From positions 62,001 to 126,000 of the forward strand of contig CAVXXM010000005.1 in NCBI GenBank assembly GCA_963765745.1: a stretch of 64,000 bases of DNA, read 5' to 3'. The DNA comes from JAHFPN01 sp963765745. GTDB taxonomy: Bacteria > Pseudomonadota > Alphaproteobacteria > Rhizobiales > Xanthobacteraceae. Shown here one piece after another: positions 10,771 through 18,460 of this stretch (positions within the stretch are counted from its first letter, which is position 1; the number at the start of each line of letters is the position of its first letter). The notes below the pieces were generated by a model that had not been told where the DNA came from, searched no databases, and saw only the letters and a list, made by a program, of their open reading frames with translations. Made by a program: the position numbers and the translations under genes.

Positions 10771-12291
10771 TCAAGCGGCGCCACGCGCAAAGGTGCGCGC
10801 GTAGGTATCGCGCAACACGTTCTTCTGCACCTTGCCCATCGTGTTGCGCGGGAGTTCTTCGACGAAGAACACGCGCTTGGGCTGCTTGAATTTGGCAATT
10901 CGTCCCTCGAGGAGGGCGAGCACCTCGGCCTCGCCGAGGTTCGCACCCTTTTCGCGCACCACGACCGCGGTGACGCCCTCGCCGAGATCGGGATGCGGCA
11001 GGCCGATCACCGCGGATTCGACGACGCCCGCGATCTCGTCGATCTCGCTCTCGACTTCCTTCGGATAGATGTTGAAGCCGCCGGAAATGACCAGGTCCTT
11101 GGCGCGGCCGACGATCGACACATAACCGCGTTCGTCGATGCGGCCGAGGTCGCCGGTGATGAAGAAGCCGCCGCGGAATTCGGCCGCGGTCTTTTCCGGC
11201 ATGCGCCAATAGCCCTTGAATATATTGGGTCCTTTGACCTCGATCATGCCGGTCTCGCCGCGGGCGAGCGGCCGGCCGCTCTCGGGCTCGGTGACGCGCA
11301 GCTCGACGCCGGGCAGTGGAAAGCCGACCGAGCCGGGCACGCGGTCGCCGTCATAGGGATTCGACGTGTTCATGTTGGTTTCGGTCATGCCGTAGCGCTC
11401 GAGGATGGCGTGACCGGTGCGCTCGGAGAACGCGCGATGAGTTTCAGCCAGGAGCGGCGCCGATCCCGAGACGAACAGACGCATGTGCTTGGTCGCCGCG
11501 CGGTCGAGGCGAGGGTGGTCCACGAGCCGCACGTAGAACGTCGGAACGCCCATCATGCTCGTGGCTTGCGGCATCAGGCGCAGGCACTCGCCGGCGTCGA
11601 ACTTGGCGCAGAAGATCATGGAGCCGCCGGCAAGCAGCAACACGTTGCAAGCCACGAACAGCCCGTGCGTGTGATAGATTGGCAGTGCGTGCAGGAGAAC
11701 GTCGTTCGCGGTGAAGCGCCAGTAGTCCTTCAAGACGCGTGCGTTCGAGAGGAGATTCTCGTGCGTCAGCATCGCGCCCTTGGAGCGGCCGGTGGTGCCC
11801 GAAGTGTAGAGGATCGCCGCGAGATCATCGGGTCCGCGCGCGATCACGGGCGGAATCGGCACATCGGCGGCCGCCAAGAGTAGCGAGCCGTCGCCTTTGG
11901 CGTCCAAGGTCTCGACCGCTTTGATGCCGAGCTTGTTGGCGAGCGCCTTCACGCCGGCCTGGTTCTCGGGCTGGCAGATCATGAGGCTCGGTTCGGCGTC
12001 GGTGAGAAAGTATTCGAGCTCGGCCAATGGATAAGCGGTGTTGAGCGGCAAATAGACGGCGCCGGCACGCACGCAGGCGAGATAAAGTGCCAGCGCCTGC
12101 CAGGATTTCTCCACTTGCACCGCGACACGATCGCCCGGCTTGACGCCCCGGCGGATCAGATGGCCGGCGAGTCGGCCGGTGAGCGCGAACGCGTCGCCGT
12201 AGGAGACCTGCCCACCCTCGGGCAGCAGGATCAGCGCCTTGCTGTCGCCCGGGTTCGCGGTAGCGATCGCGTCGTACAGATGATTGGCCAT
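10771..12291 (-). CDS. matB: Malonyl-CoA synthetase (MatB-like acyl-CoA ligase)
   Basis: This 506-residue adenylate-forming enzyme would make malonyl-CoA from malonate, CoA and ATP. Visible motifs are the P-loop YTSGTTGRSKG (residues 162-172), HALPIYHTHGLFVACNV, the RYGMTETNMNTSNPYDGDRV stretch characteristic of MatB, TGDLGRIDERGY, and the C-terminal catalytic lysine in TMGKVQKN (about residue 487). The close match to MatB proteins of Rhodopseudomonas and rhizobia, rather than a generic long-chain ligase, rests on the TNMNTSNPYDGDRVPG signature; this is recall of family sequences, not a search. There is no malonyl-CoA decarboxylase (matA) or malonate carrier next to it. The likely co-transcribed upstream gene is the BtuF-like protein 46 bases away. 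Confidence 0.88.
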   Translation of the reverse strand: MANHLYDAIATANPGDSKALILLPEGGQVSYGDAFALTGRLAGHLIRRGVKPGDRVAVQVEKSWQALALYLACVRAGAVYLPLNTAYPLAELEYFLTDAEPSLMICQPENQAGVKALANKLGIKAVETLDAKGDGSLLLAAADVPIPPVIARGPDDLAAILYTSGTTGRSKGAMLTHENLLSNARVLKDYWRFTANDVLLHALPIYHTHGLFVACNVLLLAGGSMIFCAKFDAGECLRLMPQATSMMGVPTFYVRLVDHPRLDRAATKHMRLFVSGSAPLLAETHRAFSERTGHAILERYGMTETNMNTSNPYDGDRVPGSVGFPLPGVELRVTEPESGRPLARGETGMIEVKGPNIFKGYWRMPEKTAAEFRGGFFITGDLGRIDERGYVSIVGRAKDLVISGGFNIYPKEVESEIDEIAGVVESAVIGLPHPDLGEGVTAVVVREKGANLGEAEVLALLEGRIAKFKQPKRVFFVEELPRNTMGKVQKNVLRDTYARTFARGAA

Positions 12292-12337
12292 GGTGCTGCC
12301 GTCCGGGCGCGGATGTGACGGATCGTGGCGTTTGGTG

Positions 12338-13144
12338 TCAATCCACCGCTTTGGCTGCGCGCCATTCAGCGAGAATAGCCTCGATCGCCATGAGCCCGTC
12401 GGTGAGCGCGGCCGGGCCCGGCTGCAGGATCAGGGGCGATTTGATCTCGCGCAGGAAGCCGTCGCGCACGGCCGGCAGAAGCTCGAAGCCCGGCCGGGCC
12501 GCGAAGCGTTCGGGGCGGAATTTCTTGCCGCACCAGGAGCCGATGACGATATCAGGCGCGGCGGAAATGACCGCCTGCGCGCTCACGATGCGGCCCTTGG
12601 CCGAGGGCTCGTCCGCCTGCTCGGGAAAAATATCGATGCCGCCGGCAGCCTCCACGAGCTCGGAGACCCAGCCGATGCCGGAAATCATCGGCTCATCCCA
12701 TTCCTCGAAATAGACGCGTGGACGGACACGAAGCTTGCTCGTGCGTGCCTTTGTCGCCTCGACCCGGCCGCGCAGCTCGGCGGCTAGCCGCGCGCTCTTC
12801 TCGGGCACGCCGATCAAGGCGCCCAGCGTCTCGATCATGGAATAGATGCCGGCGAGGTCGCGCTGATTGAAGGCGTGAACCTCGACGCCCCGGCGCACCA
12901 GCTCGGCCACGATCTCCGCCTGCAGATCGGAGAAAGTGAGAACCAGATCGGGGGAAAGCGCCAGGATCTTGCCGATGTCGGCGGAGATGAAGGCCGATAC
13001 GCGCGGCTTCTCCCGGCGCACACGCGGCGGGCGAACCGCGTAGCCCGATACGGCGACGATGCGCGCGTCCTCGCCGAGGAGATAGAGTGTCTCCACGGTC
13101 TCCTCGGTGAGGCAGACGATGCGGCGGGGCGGGAAGTCGCGCAT
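12338..13144 (-). CDS. BtuF-like periplasmic-fold metal/cobalamin-binding protein
   Basis: The product (268 residues from the preferred start at 13144, MRDFPPRRIVCL) has the class III binding-protein fold of BtuF and siderophore-binding proteins. It shows RIVCLTEETVETLYLLGEDARIVAVSGYAVRP, the DIGKILALSPDLVLTFSDLQ segment and a GSWCGKKFRPERFAARPGFELLPAV region. A longer start at 13198 would add 18 basic residues without a signal sequence. No signal peptide or lipobox is visible from either start, so it may be cytoplasmic; similar proteins in rhizobia are annotated as cobalamin-binding. No BtuC/BtuD partners are nearby. It precedes the malonyl-CoA synthetase on the same strand. Ligand uncertain. 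Confidence 0.7.
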   Translation of the reverse strand: MRDFPPRRIVCLTEETVETLYLLGEDARIVAVSGYAVRPPRVRREKPRVSAFISADIGKILALSPDLVLTFSDLQAEIVAELVRRGVEVHAFNQRDLAGIYSMIETLGALIGVPEKSARLAAELRGRVEATKARTSKLRVRPRVYFEEWDEPMISGIGWVSELVEAAGGIDIFPEQADEPSAKGRIVSAQAVISAAPDIVIGSWCGKKFRPERFAARPGFELLPAVRDGFLREIKSPLILQPGPAALTDGLMAIEAILAEWRAAKAVD

Positions 13145-13252
13145 GAGGGGCTCGCGCCTCTTCCTCGCGCTTTCGGGCGCCGGCGACAAGAGCCGCAATC
13201 TTGCGGGTTCTGGCGCGGGCTACCCGGCCTAAAGACCGGGCAGCAACGGTCG

Positions 13253-13258
13253 TATAAT
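13253..13258 (+). promoter_or_regulatory. Candidate -10 element TATAAT
   Basis: A perfect TATAAT lies 60 bases upstream of the YIP1-family gene in a 173-base divergent intergenic region. No convincing -35 hexamer is seen 16-18 bases upstream. A small hairpin (CCCGG/CCGGG, about 13223-13240) lies just before it. Confidence 0.3.
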
Positions 13259-13317
13259 CCTGCTACGATTTTGCCCGGCGCCGCGCGATTCGGCGATGGC
13301 AGTTCCGGAGGCGACCC

Positions 13318-13896
13318 ATGAATCTATTCGAGCGCGTGAAGGGTATCCTGCTCAATCCGCGGGCCGAATGGTCCGTCATAGAGCGCGAGCCCGGAGACAT
13401 GGCCTATCTGTTCATGAACTATGTGGCGATCCTTGCGGCCATTCCAGCGGTCTGCGGATTTATCGGAGGTTCGCTCATCGGCCTTTCATTGCCGGGGCTC
13501 GGCACGGTGCGCGTGCCGATCGTGACCGGACTCATGGGGGCGGTCCTCGCCTATCTCCTCACGTTCGCCATGGTCTATATCGTGGCGATGCTGACCGAAC
13601 TTCTGGCGCCGACCTTTAAAGGGCAGAAGAACTTCGAGAACGCGCTGAAGCTCGTGGTCTATTCCTATACGCCGGCCTGGCTCGCCGGCGTATTCCTCCT
13701 GATCCCGAGTCTCGGCTTTCTCGCCATCCTCGGGCTTTACGGGCTCTACTTGTTGTGGACCGGAATTCCGCCGCTGATGAAAGCGCCGCAGGAGAAATCG
13801 ATCGTCTATACGCTTGCCATCATCGTGTGCGCGATCGTCATCGGGCTCATCGTCGGGCTGGTTCAGGCCGCGATCCTGCCCTTCCCGCGAGCGTAA
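13318..13896 (+). CDS. YIP1-family inner-membrane protein
   Basis: This is a 192-residue protein with five hydrophobic segments. It opens with NLFERVKGILLNPRAEWSVIEREPGD, the conserved cytoplasmic N-terminal segment of bacterial Yip1-domain (DUF1282-like) proteins, which often reads N-P-x-x-x-W-xx-I. The ATG is preceded by GGAGGCGACCC, a good ribosome binding site. The biochemical role of this family in bacteria is not established, so none is assigned. It is transcribed away from the BtuF-like gene and converges on mepA, whose coding region ends 9 bases beyond the stop. Confidence 0.75.
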   Translation: MNLFERVKGILLNPRAEWSVIEREPGDMAYLFMNYVAILAAIPAVCGFIGGSLIGLSLPGLGTVRVPIVTGLMGAVLAYLLTFAMVYIVAMLTELLAPTFKGQKNFENALKLVVYSYTPAWLAGVFLLIPSLGFLAILGLYGLYLLWTGIPPLMKAPQEKSIVYTLAIIVCAIVIGLIVGLVQAAILPFPRA

Positions 13897-13905
13897 GCCG
13901 CCCGC

Positions 13906-14847
13906 TCAGGGCGCGAGCAGCACCTGCCGGCATGCCGGCGGCAGATCGGCCATGGTGAGGCCGGGCTTGGGCTTGGGCGGCGTCGCCGGCGGTTTCGGAT
14001 AGAGAATCGCGTCGGTGAACCAGCCGTCGAGATCCTTGCCGCAGCCGTCGCCGGCCGAGACCGGATCCTGGGGCTTGCAATCGGGATTGTTGTCCGGACA
14101 CCGCATGCGGACGTGCATGTGGTAGTCGTGGCCCCAATAGGGCCTGACCTTGTTGAGCCAGGCGCGCCCGGTGCCGGCCTCGCGGCAGAGCGCCTTCTTG
14201 ATTGCGGCATTGACGAAAATGCGCTCGACCGCGGGATCTTCGGCGGCGGCGCGGACGACTTTCAAGTGTGAAGGAGTCCAGGCGGCGGGATCGATGTCGC
14301 GCCGGTCGGTGCGCACCATCATGGTCGCTGAAATGGTTTCGCGCTCAGCGCGCGTGAGCTTGCGGTCGGGCATCGGGGTCAGCCAGATGTCGGCGTCGAG
14401 CCCGACCTGATGCGATGAGTGGCCGGTCAGCATCGGTCCGCCGCGCGGCTGCGAAAGATCGCCGACCAGAATGCCGTGCCAGCCGGCAATCTGTGGAACT
14501 TTCGCGGAAAACTGCTCGAGGAAGCGGATCAGATTGGGGTGCGCCCAGTTGCGGTTGCGCGTGAGCCGCATCACTTGCCAGGTCCTGCCGTCGACCGGCA
14601 GCGCCAGCGCGCCGGCGAGACAGCCCTTGGCATAGAAGCCGATGGCGCGCGCGGCGAGCGGCGCCGGGATAGTGGCGGCGCCGAACAATTGCTTGGCGGC
14701 GACCGTCGCCTTGGGTGCCGATTTGGGCGCAGCCTTCGGCGCCGCCTGCTCGGCGGTTTTGGGCGCCGATTTCGGCGCGGGAGTTTGCGCCAAGAGCGGC
14801 GAGGAGATCGCGGCCAGAGCGAGTGCCGCGGCGATTGCGATGCGCAT
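13906..14847 (-). CDS. mepA: Penicillin-insensitive murein endopeptidase
   Basis: This is a 313-residue LAS-family zinc peptidase that cleaves D-Ala-meso-DAP cross-links of peptidoglycan in the periplasm. A Sec signal peptide (MRIAIAAALALAAISSPLLA) is followed by a low-complexity Ala/Pro/Lys segment with repeated APKSAPK/APKTAEQ units (about residues 24-50), then the MepA domain. Metal and catalytic motifs are visible: GHSSHQVGLDADIWL (the H-x6-D zinc motif) and WGHDYHMHVRMRCP (the second histidine cluster). The C-terminus has a CGKDLDGWF motif. The gene is divergent from a small L,D-transpeptidase gene, so two enzymes acting on cross-links share one 176-base intergenic region. Confidence 0.92.
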   Translation of the reverse strand: MRIAIAAALALAAISSPLLAQTPAPKSAPKTAEQAAPKAAPKSAPKATVAAKQLFGAATIPAPLAARAIGFYAKGCLAGALALPVDGRTWQVMRLTRNRNWAHPNLIRFLEQFSAKVPQIAGWHGILVGDLSQPRGGPMLTGHSSHQVGLDADIWLTPMPDRKLTRAERETISATMMVRTDRRDIDPAAWTPSHLKVVRAAAEDPAVERIFVNAAIKKALCREAGTGRAWLNKVRPYWGHDYHMHVRMRCPDNNPDCKPQDPVSAGDGCGKDLDGWFTDAILYPKPPATPPKPKPGLTMADLPPACRQVLLAP

Positions 14848-15023
14848 GGTTCAGTCTAGCGCGCTTGCGTGCCGCGGAGAATGGCTGTCGCCGCGCTTCC
14901 TCGCCTAAGCGCTTGATTCTTATGGTTAACAATAGGTTAATACTTCGGGGGTGGACGGCGGAAAACTTTTTTCAGCAATCCATACTATTGAAGGCCGAAC
15001 CATCGGTGCGGGTGTACAGGACG

Positions 15024-15464
15024 ATGCGTAAATTTCCGTTGTTGTGCGTACTCGCCGCGGGCGCATGGCTTGCGGCGATGCCGGCGAGCGCCGAGGTGAT
15101 CGCGACGATCGATCTCTCCGCGCAAAAGATGACCGTGAAGCTTCATGGCGTCACCGTGCACGAATGGCCGATCTCGTCCGGCCGGGGCAGCTACCGCACG
15201 CCGACCGGCACGTTCAAGCCGCAGAGCATGCGGGTGCGCCATTTCTCCTCGCTCTTCAACAACGCGCCGATGCCGTACTCGATATTCTTCCACGGCCACT
15301 ACGCGGTGCACGGCACCACGGATATCAAGAATCTCGGCCGCCGCGCGTCGCACGGCTGCGTGCGGCTGCATCCGGCCAACGCGCGGGTGCTGTTCGAGCT
15401 GATTCAGAAGCAGGGGCCGGCCAACGCGCAAATCGTGGTGACGAGCCAGCTCGTCACGTCCTAG
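15024..15464 (+). CDS. Small periplasmic L,D-transpeptidase (YkuD domain)
   Basis: From ATG 15024 the product is 146 residues: signal peptide (MRKFPLLCVLAAGAWLAAMPASA, cleavage near residue 23), then a minimal YkuD domain. The catalytic motif is complete: H96 in YAVHGTT and SHGCVR with the nucleophile C112, preceded by TPTGTFKP. Such enzymes form 3-3 cross-links or attach proteins to peptidoglycan. The open frame extends upstream to 14715, but that part overlaps mepA antisense and encodes no recognisable sequence, so the later start is chosen because it begins exactly at the signal peptide. No ribosome binding site stands out. It converges with the cupredoxin gene. Confidence 0.87.
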   Translation: MRKFPLLCVLAAGAWLAAMPASAEVIATIDLSAQKMTVKLHGVTVHEWPISSGRGSYRTPTGTFKPQSMRVRHFSSLFNNAPMPYSIFFHGHYAVHGTTDIKNLGRRASHGCVRLHPANARVLFELIQKQGPANAQIVVTSQLVTS

Positions 15465-15480
15465 CGGAATCTCCCGTTTA

Positions 15481-15963
15481 TCAATCGATGACGATCTCGC
15501 CGATCATGCCGTGATGGGCGTGCGTGCGGCCGTCCTTGCCGACGATGCCGCACATCAGATCGGTGACGCGGCCGGCGGCTATCGGCACGAACCACCATTC
15601 GGCGGATTGGCCGGGATAGACCTCGACTTCGCGGATGGCGCCCTTGAATTCGGCCAGCGTCACGGTCTTGCCGGCCTGCACCTGCGTGACCTGGACCTTG
15701 CGGGTGAAGATCATCTGGCTGAAGGCGTGCGAGGTGAAATAATGCGGGTCGTCGCTCACGTTCTTCAGAACCAATTTATAGAGCTTGCCGGTCTCGAAGC
15801 GGAGCTTGTTCGGGAAGAAGCCATGCTGGCCGGGCTTGCCGAGCTCGACTACGACCTCGATCGGCGTCTGGCGCGAAAGATCGCCGGCGGCGTGGGCGCC
15901 GTTGCTCGCGGCCAGAATCGCGGCGCACAGCGCGGCCGAAAGAATTCTGAAATTCATTTGCAT
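15481..15963 (-). CDS. Exported cupredoxin-domain protein
   Basis: From the start at 15963 (ribosome binding site GAGGAG eight bases upstream) the protein has 160 residues with a Sec signal peptide (MQMNFRILSAALCAAILAASNGAHAA). The mature part is a single cupredoxin-like domain. Candidate type 1 copper ligands are H74 or H79 (DDPHYFTSHAF), C138 (LMCGIVG), H148/H150/H151 (THAHHGM) and M153, in the His...Cys-His-Met order of plastocyanin-like sites. A longer frame reaches 16041 but adds no conserved sequence. Role unknown: a periplasmic electron carrier or copper-handling protein. It lies 103 bases downstream of lepA on the same strand. Confidence 0.78.
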   Translation of the reverse strand: MQMNFRILSAALCAAILAASNGAHAAGDLSRQTPIEVVVELGKPGQHGFFPNKLRFETGKLYKLVLKNVSDDPHYFTSHAFSQMIFTRKVQVTQVQAGKTVTLAEFKGAIREVEVYPGQSAEWWFVPIAAGRVTDLMCGIVGKDGRTHAHHGMIGEIVID

Positions 15964-16066
15964 GGAAGCTCTCCTCGTTTCCACAATCGGCCAGATGCTA
16001 ATGCAATTGCGAATGATTTGCAAATAAGCGGCAGAGAGCATATAAAAATACGTAGGCGGAGAGGGT

Positions 16067-17878
16067 TTAGCTGTCCACTTTGAGCGCCGCGATGAAGGCC
16101 TCCTGCGGGATTTCCACCTCGCCGTATTCGCGCATCTTCTTCTTGCCCTTCTTCTGCTTGTCGAGAAGTTTGCGCTTTCGGGTCACGTCGCCGCCGTAGC
16201 ATTTCGCCGTCACGTCCTTGCGCAGCGCGCGCACGGTCTCGCGCGCGATGATCTTGCCGCCGATCGCGGCCTGGATCGGCACCTGGAACATGTGCGGCGG
16301 GATCAGCTCTTTGAGCTTCTCGCACATGGCGCGCCCGCGCTGCTCGGCGCGCGTGCGGTGCACCAGCATGGCGAGCGCGTCGACCGGCTCGGCGTTGACC
16401 AGGATCGAAAGCCGCACCAGCTCGCCCGCCCGCCGTTCGGTGATGTGATAGTCGAACGAAGCATAGCCGCGCGAGACCGACTTCAGCCGGTCGTAGAAGT
16501 CGAACACCACCTCGTTCAGCGGCAGGTCGTAGGTCACCATGGCGCGCATGCCGACATAATTGAGCTCGACCTGGGAGCCGCGGCGGTCCTGGCAGAGTTT
16601 GATAATGGCGCCGAGATACTCGTCGGGCGTGATGATGACGGCGCGGATCCAGGGCTCGCGGATTTCCTTGATCTTCATCGGATCGGGCATGTCCACCGGG
16701 TTGTGGATCTCGATGGTCTCGCCATCGGTCAGCTCGATCTCGTAGATCACCGAGGGCGCCGTCGCGATCAGCTCGATGCCGAATTCGCGTTGCAGCCGCT
16801 CCTCGATGATCTCGAGATGCAGCAGCCCAAGAAAGCCGCAGCGGAAGCCGAGACCGAGCGCCACCGAGGTTTCCGCCTCGAACGTGAAGCTCGCGTCGTT
16901 GAGCCGGAGCTTGCTCATGGCCGCGCGCAGCAATTCGAACTCGGCGGCGTCGAGCGGATAGAGTCCGCAGAACACGACGGGTTGGGTCGGGCGGAAGCCC
17001 GGCAGCGGCTCGGCGGTCGGTTTCCTATCGTCGGTGATGGTGTCGCCCACGCGCGTATCGGCGACCTCCTTGATCGACGCGGTGAGGAAGCCGATCTCGC
17101 CGGGGCCGAGCTCGGCCACTTCCAGCTTCTTCGGCGTGAACACGCCGACGCGATCGACCTCGTAGGAAGCCTTGGTGCGCATCATGCGGATGCGCTGGCC
17201 CTTGCGCATCGAGCCGTCGACGATGCGCACCAGTACGACGACGCCGAGATAGGAATCGTACCAGGAGTCCACCAGCAGCGCCTTGAGCGGCGCGTCGGGG
17301 TCGCCCTTGGGCGCCGGCAGGCGCGTGACGATCGCTTCCAGCACCTCGGGCACGTTCTGTCCGGTCTTGGCGGAAATCTCGATGGCGTGCGAGGCATCGA
17401 GCCCGATCACGTCCTCGATCTGCTGCTTGACCTTGTCGGGCTCGGCCGCGGGCAGGTCGACCTTGTTCAGGATCGGCACGACCTCGTGGTTGTTGTCGAG
17501 CGCCTGATAGACGTTGGCGAGCGTCTGCGCCTCGACGCCCTGCGAAGCGTCCACGACCAGCAGCGAGCCCTCGCAGGCGGCCAGCGACCGGTTCACCTCA
17601 TAGGCGAAATCGACATGGCCCGGCGTGTCGATCAGGTTCAGCACATAGTCCTTGCCGTCGCGGGCCTTGTAGTTGAGCCGCACGGTCTGCGCCTTGATGG
17701 TGATGCCGCGCTCGCGCTCGATGTCCATGGAATCGAGCACCTGCTCGCGCCCGACCATCTCGCGCTCGGAGAGCCCGCCGGTGAGCTGGATCAGCCGGTC
17801 GGCGAGCGTCGACTTGCCGTGGTCGATGTGCGCGACGATCGAGAAGTTGCGGATGTTGCCGATGGGCCGGGCGGTCAT
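16067..17878 (-). CDS. lepA: Elongation factor 4 (LepA), ribosomal back-translocase
   Basis: From ATG 17878 the protein is 603 residues, the normal LepA length; the frame extends 12 codons further upstream without conserved sequence. The translational GTPase domain shows G1 AHIDHGKST (residues 16-24), G2 region RGITIKAQTVRL, G3 DTPGHVDF and G4 NKVDLP. The C-terminal LepA-specific domain ends KKGKKKMREYGEVEIPQEAF. LepA binds ribosomes and affects translation under ionic or cold stress. It is divergent from the GNAT gene, with starts 70 bases apart. Confidence 0.97.
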   Translation of the reverse strand: MTARPIGNIRNFSIVAHIDHGKSTLADRLIQLTGGLSEREMVGREQVLDSMDIERERGITIKAQTVRLNYKARDGKDYVLNLIDTPGHVDFAYEVNRSLAACEGSLLVVDASQGVEAQTLANVYQALDNNHEVVPILNKVDLPAAEPDKVKQQIEDVIGLDASHAIEISAKTGQNVPEVLEAIVTRLPAPKGDPDAPLKALLVDSWYDSYLGVVVLVRIVDGSMRKGQRIRMMRTKASYEVDRVGVFTPKKLEVAELGPGEIGFLTASIKEVADTRVGDTITDDRKPTAEPLPGFRPTQPVVFCGLYPLDAAEFELLRAAMSKLRLNDASFTFEAETSVALGLGFRCGFLGLLHLEIIEERLQREFGIELIATAPSVIYEIELTDGETIEIHNPVDMPDPMKIKEIREPWIRAVIITPDEYLGAIIKLCQDRRGSQVELNYVGMRAMVTYDLPLNEVVFDFYDRLKSVSRGYASFDYHITERRAGELVRLSILVNAEPVDALAMLVHRTRAEQRGRAMCEKLKELIPPHMFQVPIQAAIGGKIIARETVRALRKDVTAKCYGGDVTRKRKLLDKQKKGKKKMREYGEVEIPQEAFIAALKVDS

Positions 17879-17947
17879 GATGCGTGGGGGATAGCATCGG
17901 CACCGCTGGGCCACAAGAACGCGCTATGCTCGCAAGAGAGCTCAGCC

Positions 17948-18439
17948 ATGATCGTCATCCGTCCCGCGACCGAAGCAGACCTCCCGGCGATTCTCGCCAT
18001 CTATAACCACGCGGTGGCGCACTCGACCGCGATATGGAACGAGACGCCGAGCGACCTCGAAAGCCGCCGCGCGTGGCTGCGGGAACGGCAGGGCCGCGGT
18101 TTTCCGGTGCTGGTTGCCGAGCAAGACGAGCGCGTCGCGGGCTATGCGAGCTTCGGCGATTTTCGCCCGTTCGAGGGTTATCGTATCACCTGCGAGCACT
18201 CGGTCTATGTCGCGGAAGGCGCGCGCCGGCGCGGCATCGGCACCGCGCTGGTCGCCGCGCTCATCGAGGAAGCGCGCAAGCTCGGCAAGCAGGCGATGGT
18301 GGGCGCGATCGACGCCGCCAACGCGGATTCGATCGGGCTGCACGCCAAGCTCGGCTTCGTCGAGGTCGCGCGCATGCCCGGCGTCGGCACCAAATTCGGC
18401 CGCAAGCTCGATCTCGTGCTGATGCAGAAAGCGCTCTAG
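17948..18439 (+). CDS. GNAT N-acetyltransferase, phosphinothricin/methionine-sulfoximine type
   Basis: This 163-residue GNAT enzyme begins MIVIRPATEADLPAILAIYNHAVAHSTAIWNE and contains the acetyl-CoA loop EGARRRGIGTALVAALIEEA and GAIDAANADSIGLHAKLGFVEVARMPGVGTKFGRKLDLVLM. These segments match the Pat/Bar/YncA (MddA) branch, which acetylates phosphinothricin or methionine sulfoximine and sulfone. Chromosomal members are common in rhizobia and their natural substrate is usually unverified. Start at ATG 17948 after AAGAGAG. Confidence 0.85.
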   Translation: MIVIRPATEADLPAILAIYNHAVAHSTAIWNETPSDLESRRAWLRERQGRGFPVLVAEQDERVAGYASFGDFRPFEGYRITCEHSVYVAEGARRRGIGTALVAALIEEARKLGKQAMVGAIDAANADSIGLHAKLGFVEVARMPGVGTKFGRKLDLVLMQKAL

Positions 18440-18444
18440 GCGAT

Positions 18445-18460
18445 CGGCGGCGGCCCGCCG
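18445..18460. terminator. GC-rich hairpin between convergent genes
   Basis: CGGCGG (18445-18450) pairs with CCGCCG (18455-18460) around CGGC, immediately after the GNAT stop codon and next to the end of the membrane protein gene. There is no U-run, so terminator function is a weak inference. Confidence 0.3.

Noticed and set aside
13145..13317. Cobalamin riboswitch near the BtuF-like gene
   Set aside because: The B12-box-like GCCACTG consensus and long structured leader are absent.
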